Origin: Acidimicrobiaceae bacterium
GTDB taxonomy: Bacteria; Actinomycetota; Acidimicrobiia; Acidimicrobiales; Aldehydirespiratoraceae
Length of the DNA: 32,157 bases
Direction: 5' to 3'
Assembly: GCA_026706815.1 (NCBI GenBank)
Contig: JAPOYA010000028.1
Location: 1-32,157 of the forward strand
A program made the translations under genes and the position numbers. Position 1 is the first letter of the stretch; each line of letters begins with the position of its first letter. Below are positions 8,022-15,090 of the stretch, in pieces. Under the pieces are notes generated by a model, which ran no database searches, was not told the origin of the DNA, and saw nothing but the letters and a program-made list of their open reading frames with translations.

Positions 8022-8807
8022 CTATTGCTGAGGTTCCGGTTGAGGATGCTCGGGGGCTCGCAGCAGGATTGTCTCCATGCCGAATTCCGGTGCGGCGAAC
8101 ATCGCGGCCAGACATGAGGTGAGCCCGTTGGCGACGTCGTCCGCGTTCATCAGGGCGGTCCGCATTCCTTGGCGTTGCCAGTGCACGAAGGCAGCGCCCA
8201 CGGTCTTTGGGTCGTAGTCGTCGCCGAATTCGGTCGGCATGGTCGGCCCCAGCAGCACCGCCAGGAATCGTGTGCCGCCGAGCAATTCCGTCCTCCAGCC
8301 TTCAAGTGTTGCTTCAAGGGCACGTTTGGCTGCCGCGTAAGCGGTCAATGAGTGTCGGGGTTGCAGCGAGGAGTCAGATGAGAACACTGCCACCACGGCG
8401 TCGTCGCCGAAGTGCGGGAGCGCGGAGGCGACAACCAGGTTGGGACCGATGGCGTTGACTCCGAAGATCTGCTGCCAGTCGTCTTGGGCCAGTTCCGCCA
8501 TGGGGCGCAACGGCGACATCCCGGAGCTGTAGACGATCCCGTCGATAGTCCCGCCAAGGAGTTCGGCCGCCTTGTTCACACCGCGGTTGACGCTGTCGCC
8601 GTCGAGCACGTCGATGGCGACCACATGTCCTGCGCCCGCTTCGTCGACGGCGGCTCGCAGTTTGTCGGTTCGGCGCGCTGAGAAGACCACTTCGGCCCCT
8701 GCACGCACCAAGGCGAGCGCGGTGGCGCGTCCACTGCCCGAGGATGCCCCGACGACCAGTATTCGTCGGCCGGTGAGTGCATCGAAACTTGCACGGTCCC
8801 GCTCCAT
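8022..8807 (-). CDS. Short-chain dehydrogenase/reductase
   Basis: A 261-residue classical SDR expected to oxidise or reduce a hydroxyl/keto group with NAD(P)H. The cofactor motif GASSGSG lies at about 21-27, a Ser cluster at about 143-147 and the catalytic YxxxK at Tyr157/Lys161. The usual NAG motif is replaced by YSSGMSP. Arg45-Arg46 after the second strand favours NADP. The ATG at 8807 is preferred over a GTG at 8828 because AGGA lies 6 nt upstream. The gene follows the phosphotransferase gene by fewer than 30 bases on the same strand, so they form an operon. The substrate is unknown. Confidence 0.82.
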   Translation of the reverse strand: MERDRASFDALTGRRILVVGASSGSGRATALALVRAGAEVVFSARRTDKLRAAVDEAGAGHVVAIDVLDGDSVNRGVNKAAELLGGTIDGIVYSSGMSPLRPMAELAQDDWQQIFGVNAIGPNLVVASALPHFGDDAVVAVFSSDSSLQPRHSLTAYAAAKRALEATLEGWRTELLGGTRFLAVLLGPTMPTEFGDDYDPKTVGAAFVHWQRQGMRTALMNADDVANGLTSCLAAMFAAPEFGMETILLRAPEHPQPEPQQ

Positions 8808-8833
8808 CAGGATTCCTGTCAAGCGCACCGCTG

Positions 8834-9886
8834 CTAGGGGGTCCTAGCAGCCAGGTAGGCGGCTTTGCTGATCAGGTCCAACACGATCGGGCCGAACGCT
8901 TCGACCTTCGGATTGACTCCCGCGCCGGCAAGGAAGCGGCTGTAACCCTGTTCGAGGACGATCCCGAGCTTGAAGCGGGCAAGGATGATGTAGTAGTCGA
9001 TGTCCTCGGTAGAACGGCCGCTGATCGTCTCGTAGTGGTCGAGCATCTCGTCACGGCTGGGCATCCCCGTCATGCTCAGAGAACTGCTCACGAATTCGCC
9101 CTCGATGTCGCTGTCCGCCGTTGGCCACGACATCATCACCCAGCCGAGGTCCAAGAGCGGGTCGCCCACCGTGGTCATCTCCCAATCGATGATGGCGGCC
9201 AGTTCTGCTGGTGCGCCGTGGCTGAACATCACGTTGGCGAACTGGTAGTCGCCGTGCATGATCCCGGGTGACCAGTGGCGGGGGCGATGGTTGCGGAGCC
9301 ATTCGGCCGCGATGTCGAGCCCGGGGAGTTCGCGGCATTTGATTCGGTCGAGGAATGCCAGCCAGCGGTCGACCTGGCGTTCGTGGAAGTTGTGGGGTCT
9401 TCCGAAGCCTTCAAGCCCGCGAGACTGCCAGTCGACTTTCGACAACAAAGCCGCACCTCGGACGAGCTCGAGTCCCAGACCTCGACGGGCGCTGAGGTCA
9501 GTGTCGAACGGCGGCGCCCAGCCGCCGAGGTTCATCGGCGACCAACCGTCGACGGCCTCCATGAGATAGAAGGGCATCCCCAAGAGCTCGATGTCGTCGG
9601 AGCCTGCGATGTATTCAGCGTGCGGGACGTTGGCCCCCTTCAGAGCTTTCACGAGGCAGTGCTCGCGGCGAATGCCGTCGAGCCGCTCGTCGACGGCGGT
9701 GGACGGTGGTCGACGGATGACCATCCTGTCTCCGCCCCGTTCGATCATCGTGAGCTCGTTCTGGGAGCCTCCAGTCAGGTCTTGGAGCTTTGGAATCTCA
9801 CCGGCGCCGGGCACGCCGTTGGCGTCCATCCAGCGAGCCAGCGCCTCAACATCGATCGGGCGGGTGTGAGCGGCGTTGTCAGTCAT
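8834..9886 (-). CDS. ACAD11-like aminoglycoside phosphotransferase-fold kinase
   Basis: A 350-residue APH-fold phosphotransferase. The catalytic loop IMHGDYQFANVMF holds His211, Asp213 and Asn218, and the metal-binding Asp234 lies in IIDWEMTTVGDP. It resembles the kinase domain of ACAD11, which phosphorylates 4-hydroxyacyl-CoA during hydroxy fatty acid breakdown. The neighbouring SDR and enoyl-CoA hydratase fit acyl-CoA catabolism rather than drug resistance. The ATG at 9886 is chosen over an upstream frame extension because GAGGTGA sits 6 nt before it. It leads a two-gene operon with the SDR. The exact substrate is inferred only. Confidence 0.82.
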   Translation of the reverse strand: MTDNAAHTRPIDVEALARWMDANGVPGAGEIPKLQDLTGGSQNELTMIERGGDRMVIRRPPSTAVDERLDGIRREHCLVKALKGANVPHAEYIAGSDDIELLGMPFYLMEAVDGWSPMNLGGWAPPFDTDLSARRGLGLELVRGAALLSKVDWQSRGLEGFGRPHNFHERQVDRWLAFLDRIKCRELPGLDIAAEWLRNHRPRHWSPGIMHGDYQFANVMFSHGAPAELAAIIDWEMTTVGDPLLDLGWVMMSWPTADSDIEGEFVSSSLSMTGMPSRDEMLDHYETISGRSTEDIDYYIILARFKLGIVLEQGYSRFLAGAGVNPKVEAFGPIVLDLISKAAYLAARTP

Positions 9887-10027
9887 GGGTGTCACCTCAA
9901 CTCGCAGCTTGCAGATCAGCGCCCACGCTAGAGCCCCGGTGTCGTGACAGTTGCGGACCGGACATGCCATTCGCAAACCACAAGCAGGGCGAGCCCTGTG
10001 CCGGGTCTCAAGGATATCCACGAATGG
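9887..10027. promoter_or_regulatory. Upstream region of the phosphotransferase operon
   Basis: This 141-bp stretch separates the HigA gene from the phosphotransferase start on the minus strand. It must hold the promoter of the phosphotransferase-SDR operon unless that operon reads through from higBA. I could not pick a convincing -10/-35 pair. No copy of the tRNA-Gly 3' end was found here. Confidence 0.3.
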
Positions 10028-10354
10028 CTAGCCGTCACTGGGAGTATCGCTGAGGTGATACGTCCGCCCTTCGACTTCGACTTCGATTCGCAATGTTCCG
10101 CCAAGGGCTTCGGTCAGCTTCCGAAGCGTGGACAGTTTCGGGTCGGCTGATCGCTCAAGCTTCGAGATTCCGCCCTGAGTCATCCCGAGTCGCTCCGCGA
10201 GTTCTAGCTGATCGACACCGAGTTCTCGACGGAGTTCACCAAGTTGATGAGCGACAATCTCAGCTTCGACGGCTCGCTTGTAATCGCTGATTTTCTTTAC
10301 AGAATCGGGGTCTTCGTAAAGCGGGGCTGCAAGGTCCTTGAATTTGTTCGGCAT
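10028..10354 (-). CDS. higA: HigA-like XRE-family antitoxin
   Basis: A 108-residue DNA-binding antitoxin. A helix-turn-helix of the XRE type is clear at about residues 38-75 (LGELRRELGVDQLELAERLG then MTQGGISKLERS). The C-terminal part forms short strands. It overlaps the upstream toxin by one base (TGATG at 10352-10356), so it is translated by coupling after the toxin, the toxin-first order typical of higBA. It should neutralise HigB and repress the operon by binding the palindrome at 10728. The family call is good; the gene symbol is by analogy. Confidence 0.75.
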   Translation of the reverse strand: MPNKFKDLAAPLYEDPDSVKKISDYKRAVEAEIVAHQLGELRRELGVDQLELAERLGMTQGGISKLERSADPKLSTLRKLTEALGGTLRIEVEVEGRTYHLSDTPSDG

Positions 10355-10701
10355 CAGATCAGTCCTTCTTTTTTCAGTGTTTCGAGGTGAGCGTCGTAGA
10401 GATCATCAGCGTCAGGCACTGCAGTCTTATACCAGTCGTTCCACTTGCCTGACTTGTCGCCACCAAGCAGAAGGATTGCATTGCGAAGAGGATCGAACAC
10501 GAAGAGAGTACGCGTAGTGCCGGCACGAAGTTCCTTCATATTGGCGTGACGACTGCTCGCAATCGTGTCGACGGCGGGTCTTCCGAGACCAGGGCCGTAC
10601 TCTTGCAGAAGCTCCACCGAGGCAGCCAGATGTCGTTGTTCGTCGACGCTCATGCTGTTCCACCAAGTCTCGAATCTGTCTGTGTATTCGACTTCCCACA
10701 C
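10354..10701 (-). CDS. higB: HigB-like RelE-superfamily toxin
   Basis: A 115-residue protein of the RelE/HigB (Gp49-like) mRNA interferase family, expected to cut mRNA on the ribosome. Family features are the N-terminal VEYTDRFETWW strand-helix, the central LGRPAVDTI and MKELRAG segments and the LFVFDPLRNAILLLGGDKSG core with Lys and Arg residues. It starts at GTG 10701, exactly 6 nt after a TAATAT -10 element, so the message is probably leaderless; an AGGAG lies 12 nt upstream and is probably too distant. It is followed by HigA with a one-base overlap. The toxin-antitoxin pair sits in an AT-richer islet with an Mrr remnant. Confidence 0.77.
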   Translation of the reverse strand: MWEVEYTDRFETWWNSMSVDEQRHLAASVELLQEYGPGLGRPAVDTIASSRHANMKELRAGTTRTLFVFDPLRNAILLLGGDKSGKWNDWYKTAVPDADDLYDAHLETLKKEGLI

Positions 10702-10707
10702 CGACAG

Positions 10708-10736
10708 ATATTACTCCTAAATAATATTACTTGCAA
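10708..10736 (-). promoter_or_regulatory. higBA promoter, leaderless type
   Basis: On the minus strand TTGCAA (10731-10736) is followed by a 17-nt spacer and TAATAT (10708-10713), then 6 nt to the GTG at 10701. This is a near-consensus housekeeping promoter with the start codon at the expected transcription start. Confidence 0.65.
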
Positions 10737-10739
10737 GTA
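10728..10739. promoter_or_regulatory. Palindromic operator candidate of higBA
   Basis: TACTTGCAAGTA is a perfect 12-bp palindrome that covers the -35 element. Binding of HigA here would block RNA polymerase and autoregulate the operon. The palindrome is seen directly; the bound protein is inferred. Confidence 0.55.
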
Positions 10740-10787
10740 GTTTTTGCACTAAAGCACATCCGAGCGCTGGTCCGCATGGGAAGATGC

Positions 10788-11012
10788 TCAGGGCGAAGCG
10801 TTGGCAACCCCGTCAGTCTCAGTACGACCGAGCCCAATCGAGTCGATCAAGATACATGGACTTGTTGCGCCCGGGGTAGGTGAGGGCGACGAGCTCATCG
10901 GAACACCTAGTTCCTCAATCACGGACTCGATTATCTGGCGTGCCTTAGCCGAGCCGCCGAGGCGCTTAACCGCCAACAGGGTTGGAAGCATGAGTTCTTG
11001 GTACTTCGGCAA
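10788..11012 (-). pseudogene. mrr: Remnant of mrr (N-terminal DNA-binding domain), frameshifted
   Basis: Reading from a TTG at 11012, the start PKYQELMLPTLLAVKRLGG matches the Mrr_N winged-helix domain of type IV restriction endonuclease Mrr. Near 10898-10902 the similarity moves to another frame, reading DELVALTYPGRNKSMYLDRL then DWARSY, which is the rest of that domain, and ends at a stop at 10819. One base appears to be missing in the Pro codon before DEL. The nuclease domain is absent; the higBA promoter region lies where it should continue. It therefore cannot make a functional Mrr. It suggests an old restriction locus partly replaced by a toxin-antitoxin module. Confidence 0.72.
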
Positions 11013-11121
11013 ATCGTCCGTGGCGGCAACAGCGTCGGTGACAGCAACTAGCTATATAGGGCATGAAGAGCACGCTACTACTAGCCAGGTCCCGCACGGA
11101 AAACCGCGTGGGGGCTGGGTT

Positions 11122-11197
11122 TGGAGCGGACGACCGGGTTCGAACCGGCGACCTCAACCTTGGCAAGGTTGCGCTCTACCAACTGAGCTACGTCCGC
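11122..11197 (-). tRNA. tRNA-Gly(GCC), CCA encoded
   Basis: The minus strand folds into a standard cloverleaf: acceptor GCGGACG/CGTCCGC, D arm GCTC/GAGC, anticodon stem CAACC/GGTTG with loop TTGCCAA (anticodon GCC), T arm with TTCGAAC, discriminator U and an encoded CCA. The accessory islet with higBA and the mrr remnant lies on the 3' side of this tRNA, the usual side for integrating elements. Confidence 0.95.
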
Positions 11198-11209
11198 AGT
11201 CGGATGTTC

Positions 11210-11215
11210 ATGCTA
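11210..11215 (-). promoter_or_regulatory. -10 element TAGCAT of tRNA-Gly
   Basis: TAGCAT on the minus strand lies 12 nt before the mature tRNA 5' end. The same GCTAGCAT context occurs in front of tRNA-Cys at 13811. No good -35 was recognised. Confidence 0.4.
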
Positions 11216-11271
11216 GCGCTCCGACGCGGCTTCACGAATAGCCGGCCATGAGAAATGCCGGCAATGAGAAG

Positions 11272-11277
11272 TAGGGT
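11272..11277 (+). promoter_or_regulatory. -10 element TAGGGT for a leaderless transcript
   Basis: TAGGGT ends 6 nt before the ATG at 11284, the same geometry as at 6496, 17715 and 24231. The intervening CAGGGG could also be read as a weak ribosome site, but it is too close to the ATG. Confidence 0.5.
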
Positions 11278-11283
11278 CAGGGG

Positions 11284-12195
11284 ATGGAAGAACTCTGGAC
11301 GGGGGAGAGCCGAGTCCTCACCGATGCGGTCTCGGTGCTGGTCGGGGCCGAGGGGGGCAAGTACCCGTCGGGGAACTCGCTGGTAATCCGCGGCGCCGGG
11401 GAGTCAGTCATAGTCGACCCGTCGGTCTCTGTGGTCGCACAGGGCGGGTTGTCGGTCCGTGTCGACGCGGTGCTCAACAGTCATGGGCATGAGGATCACA
11501 TCGCCGGGAACAAGATGTTCCCCGATGCTCGGGTGCATGTTCACCATGAGGACCTGCCTGCGTTGCGGAGTCTTGAGGGCATGCTCGAAGTGCAGGGTCC
11601 GACGCCTCAGGAGCGGGAGGCTCTCGCTCGCCTGTTCGTCGATGAGTTCTTCTACAGCCCGCGTCCGGATGCGCATGGGTTCAGTGACGGTGATGTGTTC
11701 GATCTCGGCGGTGTCACCGTCGAGGCCGTGCATCTGCCGGGCCACACCCGGGGACACAGTGGTTTCCGGATCTCCGGCGGCGTGTTCTTCCTGTCTGACA
11801 TTGATCTCAGCGGGTTCGGGCCGTACTACGGAGACGCCTGGAGCGACCTCGACCAGTTCGAGTTGAGCATCAGGCAGGTTCGGGACGAGGAAGCCGATTT
11901 CTACGTGACCTTTCACCACAAAGGCGTGATCGACAGCCGCGAAGAGTTCCTCAAACTGCTGGATGCTTTCGAAGCGGCGATCCCGCGACGACATCAGGCG
12001 ATGCTCGAGTTCTTGTCTGAACCCCGCACGATCGCCGACATGGTGCAACACAGGTTCATCTACCGACCCGACGTTCAGTCTGTTTTCGTTGATCGTGTAG
12101 AGGCGCGCAGCGCGGAATTGCACCTTGACCGGATGCGCAGGCACGGCGAGATCGAAGATCTTCCCGACGGCAGGGTCAAAGCAACCACGGCCTGA
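11284..12195 (+). CDS. Metallo-beta-lactamase-fold hydrolase
   Basis: A 303-residue MBL-fold hydrolase. The metal-binding motif HGHEDH holds His68, His70, Asp72 and His73; His154 in LPGHTRGHSG and Asp172 in LSDIDLS complete a two-metal site. After the core, residues about 215-300 form a helical tail with a winged-helix look, as in MBL-fold proteins of the LACTB2/glyoxalase II group. The substrate cannot be told: thioesters, lactones or phosphodiesters are possible. It starts at ATG 11284 with a leaderless-type -10. It is monocistronic and converges on the peroxiredoxin gene, with 15 bp between stops. Confidence 0.85.
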   Translation: MEELWTGESRVLTDAVSVLVGAEGGKYPSGNSLVIRGAGESVIVDPSVSVVAQGGLSVRVDAVLNSHGHEDHIAGNKMFPDARVHVHHEDLPALRSLEGMLEVQGPTPQEREALARLFVDEFFYSPRPDAHGFSDGDVFDLGGVTVEAVHLPGHTRGHSGFRISGGVFFLSDIDLSGFGPYYGDAWSDLDQFELSIRQVRDEEADFYVTFHHKGVIDSREEFLKLLDAFEAAIPRRHQAMLEFLSEPRTIADMVQHRFIYRPDVQSVFVDRVEARSAELHLDRMRRHGEIEDLPDGRVKATTA

Positions 12196-12210
12196 CCCTG
12201 AAGTTGAACC

Positions 12211-12867
12211 TTAGGGTTGAGGCACGTAGCGGAGATAGGGAAGACGACGCTCGAATCCGTCCGGATACTTCTCCGCGGCGGTGTCATCGGACACGCCCGG
12301 CACGATGATCACGTCTTCGCCCTGCTGCCAGTTGGCGGGCGTCGCCACCTGCTCGTCAGCGGTGAGCTGGCATGAGTCGAGGATTCGCAGAATCTCGTCG
12401 AAGTTGCGTCCGGTGGTCATCGGGTAGGTGAGGGTGACCTTGATCTTCTTGTCAGGACCGATGATGAACACCGACCGGGCGGTGGCGTTGTCGGCGGCGG
12501 TGCGGCCCTCCGACGTGTCGCCTGCGTCGCCGGGCAGCATGTCGTACAGCTTGACGATTGCCAGCTCCGGGTCGCCGATCAGCGGGTAGTTGAGGGCGTT
12601 TCCGGTAGCCGATTCGATGTCTCCGCTCCAGGCATGATGGTCGCTTACTCCGTCCACGCTGATACCGATGATCTTGCAGTTGCGGGCCGCGAAGTCGTCC
12701 TTGAGTCCTGCGACTGCGCCGAGCTCGGTGGTGCAGACCGGTGTGAAGTCCTTGGGATGGGAGAACAGCAGCGCCCAGCCTTCGCCGATCCAATCGTGAA
12801 AGGAGATGGCTCCTTCGGTGGTGTCGGCTGTGAAGTCAGGCGCTTCGTCGTTGATTCGAAGTGTCAT
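12211..12867 (-). CDS. 1-Cys peroxiredoxin (Prx6 type)
   Basis: A 218-residue peroxiredoxin that reduces hydrogen peroxide and organic hydroperoxides in the cytosol. The active site HPKDFTPVCTTEL holds the peroxidatic Cys45, with Thr42 and His37 as in Prx6. There is no resolving Cys at the 2-Cys position (the other Cys, 63, lies in the fold core). The length and the C-terminal extension (about residues 150-218, ending YLRYVPQP) are typical of Prx6. The ATG at 12867 is preceded by GAGG about 10 nt upstream. An AT-rich stretch with TAGAATT near 12905 probably holds its promoter. Confidence 0.92.
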   Translation of the reverse strand: MTLRINDEAPDFTADTTEGAISFHDWIGEGWALLFSHPKDFTPVCTTELGAVAGLKDDFAARNCKIIGISVDGVSDHHAWSGDIESATGNALNYPLIGDPELAIVKLYDMLPGDAGDTSEGRTAADNATARSVFIIGPDKKIKVTLTYPMTTGRNFDEILRILDSCQLTADEQVATPANWQQGEDVIIVPGVSDDTAAEKYPDGFERRLPYLRYVPQP

Positions 12868-12947
12868 GGGTTGACCGCCTCGGTCGGTGGAATGGACAGG
12901 AAAGCTAATTCTAACCTACTAGGTCGGGAATTGGCATCCCCGGCCGT

Positions 12948-13778
12948 CTATTGCTCGAATCTGGCGCGGATCGCAGGGTTGGTGACAGCTTTGGGGAGGT
13001 CGTGCTGGTCGATGCCTGCCCGGCTCGGGCCTCCGTCGACGGCGATGGTCTGACCGGTCACATAGCCGGCGAGGTCGCTGAGCAGAAAGAGGGCGACATC
13101 GGCGATGTCGTCGGGCCGACCTCGGCGTTGCAGGGTGATGGACGCGGCCATCGGATCGACCTCGTTCGGGTCGCGGCCTGACCGCGGCGTGTTGACCGTG
13201 CCCGGGGCCAGGCCGTTGACCCGGATGCCATGACGCCCCCATTCCATCGCCATGGTGCGGGTGAGCGAGTCCAGGCCGGCCTTGGCCGCGCCGTAAGCAC
13301 CCAGGAGGGGCTGACCGCCGCTGGCTATCGAGGAGATGTTCACAAAGGCGCCGGAGCGCCCTTCGCTGATCAGCCTTCGAGCGACATGCTGCGCGCTGAT
13401 AAAGGCGTAGCGCAGGTTGGTGGTGAGCAGGTGGTCGAACGCCTCGATGGGGTAGTCCGACAAGCGGTGCCAGTACTGCGGCGTCACCCCGCCGACGACG
13501 TTCACCAGGAGGTCCGGGACTCCGAGGGCTTCGGCTCCCTTGTCGATGGCCGTCCTCAGCGCATCGAAGTCGCTCACGTCCGCTGTCTGAGCCGATGCCT
13601 CCACTCCGATGGCAGTCATCCGCGCTGCGGTGTCGTCGACATGTTCTCGCACCGCGCTGACGGCGATGATGTCGGCGCCGGCCTGAGCCAGTCGCTCGCA
13701 GACCGACGTGCCGATGCCTCCACCGCCGCCTCCCACGACAGCGGCGATGCGTTCGGACAAAGAGATCTCGACTCCCAT
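12948..13778 (-). CDS. Short-chain dehydrogenase/reductase
   Basis: A 276-residue classical SDR. The cofactor loop GGGGGGIG (about 16-23) is unusually Gly-rich. DVSD follows the third strand (about 67-70). VNVVGG replaces NAG. NISS at about 147-150 and Tyr162/Lys166 form the active site, and NGLAPGTVNTPR and GQTIAVDGG are standard C-terminal family motifs. It resembles 3-oxoacyl-ACP reductase (FabG)-type enzymes, but its substrate is unknown. The ATG at 13778 has GACTAT 6 nt upstream, so it may be leaderless. It is divergent from tRNA-Cys. Confidence 0.85.
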   Translation of the reverse strand: MGVEISLSERIAAVVGGGGGGIGTSVCERLAQAGADIIAVSAVREHVDDTAARMTAIGVEASAQTADVSDFDALRTAIDKGAEALGVPDLLVNVVGGVTPQYWHRLSDYPIEAFDHLLTTNLRYAFISAQHVARRLISEGRSGAFVNISSIASGGQPLLGAYGAAKAGLDSLTRTMAMEWGRHGIRVNGLAPGTVNTPRSGRDPNEVDPMAASITLQRRGRPDDIADVALFLLSDLAGYVTGQTIAVDGGPSRAGIDQHDLPKAVTNPAIRARFEQ

Positions 13779-13784
13779 GCCCCC

Positions 13785-13790
13785 ATAGTC
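13785..13790 (-). promoter_or_regulatory. -10-like GACTAT of the SDR gene
   Basis: GACTAT on the minus strand ends 6 nt before the ATG at 13778. It keeps the A2 and T6 of TAnnnT but has G at position 1, so it is a weaker match than the other leaderless-type elements here. Confidence 0.35.
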
Positions 13791-13810
13791 GCACGCCTTC
13801 GGGCCGACGC

Positions 13811-13816
13811 TAGCAT
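13811..13816 (+). promoter_or_regulatory. -10 element TAGCAT of tRNA-Cys
   Basis: TAGCAT lies 10 nt before the mature 5' end of tRNA-Cys in the same GCTAGCAT context as the tRNA-Gly promoter. No convincing -35 was found. Confidence 0.4.
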
Positions 13817-13826
13817 TTTGGGTCTA

Positions 13827-13901
13827 GCGTCGGTGCCCGAGCGGACCAAGGGAACGGCCTGCAAAGCCGTAAAGCCGCGGGTTCAAATCCCGCCCGGCGC
13901 T
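13827..13901 (+). tRNA. tRNA-Cys(GCA)
   Basis: Cloverleaf with acceptor GCGTCGG/CCGGCGC (one G-U pair), D stem CCC/GGG, anticodon stem ACGGC/GCCGT with loop CTGCAAA (anticodon GCA), T arm GCGGG/CCCGC with TTCAAAT, and discriminator U, the expected base for Cys. CCA is not encoded. Degraded foreign genes begin on its 3' side. Confidence 0.93.
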
Positions 13902-14017
13902 CGTATTGCGAGGATTCGGCTACGGCAACGCCCAGGCCGAGGCGGCAATCGTCTCACCGTCGCTGTCCTTGGCGTCGTGGTTCATCAAGGCGTTCTTGAG
14001 TACATTCTGGTGCCTCA
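13902..14017. other. Stretch after tRNA-Cys without a clear gene
   Basis: The minus strand has a 32-codon open frame (MRHQNVLKNALMNHDAKDSD onward, stop near 13920) that I do not recognise. It may be another piece of the degraded island. I see no terminator hairpin with a T-run for tRNA-Cys. Confidence 0.25.
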
Positions 14018-14321
14018 TCAGCTCTGGAGTCGAGCGTTCCAGAGGGTGTTGATGGTGGCGAGCCAGAGACGGTCTCCGATTCGGTGGCAATGGGGACCCG
14101 TGTGGAGCAGCATTCCGATGCGGAACATGCTCGGCGCAGTGCGGTCGAGGCGGTCTCGCATCCAGCGCAGCGTCTTTAGGTGATTCTCAGATTCTCACTG
14201 GGCTGCCAGTCGCCTTGGCCTCAACGGCTGTCAGCGCGCCCTCGGCGCGCTCGAGCACGATGTCGTCTTCGCGGCCGTCGTAGTCGTGTAGGTGGTAAGC
14301 GCTACTCGCCAACCACAGAAA
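14018..14321 (-). pseudogene. C-terminal fragment of a DUF4143 AAA ATPase, frameshifted
   Basis: Two open segments on the minus strand match the end of DUF4143 proteins, AAA ATPases often found as accessory genes. The first reads LHDYDGREDDIVLERAEGAL then TAVEAKATGSPVRI, the nuclease-like part of DUF4143. After a stop, a second frame reads LKTLRWMRDRLDRTAPSMFR followed by GMLLHTG and GDRLW and ends at 14018. A duplicated TGAGAATC at the junction (about 14180-14196) may mark the indel. The N-terminal ATPase is absent. It is a decayed remnant. Confidence 0.6.
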
Positions 14322-14419
14322 TTACGGACCTCAAACCAAAGATTTTGCGAAGACCTGACCCGAGATATTTCAAACCGTCATGGCGTGGCATCTGACGAAC
14401 AACTCAATTACGAGGCAGA

Positions 14420-14941
14420 CTACGGCTGTGATGTGAGCTTCCACTTGTTGCCGCGGGTGCGGGGTTCGGCGTGTGTGGGGGCCACGATGCCGTCGGCTCG
14501 GAGGCGGCGAAGCCAGTTCAGTACTGTCTGCTTCGACGCGCCGAGCGCTGCTGCCAGGTCGACGCTGCTGCGCGGGCCTGCCTCAAGGAGGCCGATCATC
14601 CGGCCGGGGATGTCCTCGAGGGGGGGAACAACAAACCGATGGAACTGATCACGAACGGTGACGACCAATTCTCGTACTAGATCATTCAACTCGGGCGGCC
14701 CCATCCCCGCCCGTTCGAGAGCTTGAACTGCCGCGCGCAACCCCGAACCCCGGTTTTCGCAGACAGGCCTCCCAGTGCCCGGGATGACCACATCTTCAAG
14801 CAATCGTGCAAGCAGTGCGTTGCGCGTGCTGCTGATGCTCGAGTCAATGAGCTGCGCGACATCGCTGTACCCTGCGTGGATGCCGTGCAAGCCACCGGGG
14901 CTTGCAACCTCGAATCGGTCGGGATAGAGAGAAATGCGCAC
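14420..14941 (-). pseudogene. C-terminal fragment of an AlbA_2/HATPase_c_4-type transcriptional regulator
   Basis: 173 residues from a GTG at 14941. The start VRISLYPDRFEVASPGGLHG and the ENRGSGLRAAVQAL segment match the HATPase_c_4 part of AlbA_2 (RecG-like putative regulator) proteins. The C-terminus (about 115-173) is a winged helix, SSVDLAAALGASKQTVLNWL. The N-terminal AlbA_2 domain and the segment with the conserved HRDY-like motif are absent, and an in-frame stop lies near 14988. So this is a 5'-truncated remnant, although the remaining frame is intact and could make a small DNA-binding protein. Confidence 0.6.
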
Positions 14942-14952
14942 ATTGCGAAAAC

Positions 14953-14964
14953 TTTGTGCACAAA
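14953..14964. promoter_or_regulatory. 12-bp palindrome TTTGTGCACAAA
   Basis: A perfect palindrome between the divergent regulator fragment and the methyltransferase fragment. Its position fits an operator of the original regulator, but the regulator now lacks its N-terminus. Function is unknown. Confidence 0.3.
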
Positions 14965-15090
14965 TTAGGAGTTTCGGAAAGTTCTAGCTAGTGGAGAAAC
15001 CACCGGTCATCGAACACATGTACGCAATTGCTGAGTATGCTGAGGAATCAAGACGAAACGGCGATTGACGATTTGTCCGGCACGGAACCG

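Noticed and set aside
8834..9886. Aminoglycoside resistance gene
   Set aside because: The APH fold is clear, but the sequence pattern and neighbours (SDR, crotonase) fit the ACAD11-like acyl-CoA-associated kinases, not drug-modifying enzymes.
9887..11121. Integrative element bounded by attachment repeats at tRNA-Gly
   Set aside because: I found no second copy of the tRNA-Gly 3' end and no integrase; only GCGGAC-type short matches near 9955.
11404..12144. 246-codon open frame opposite the metallo-beta-lactamase-fold gene
   Set aside because: The sense strand has a full metal-binding site; the antisense product has no motif and contains no ribosome site.
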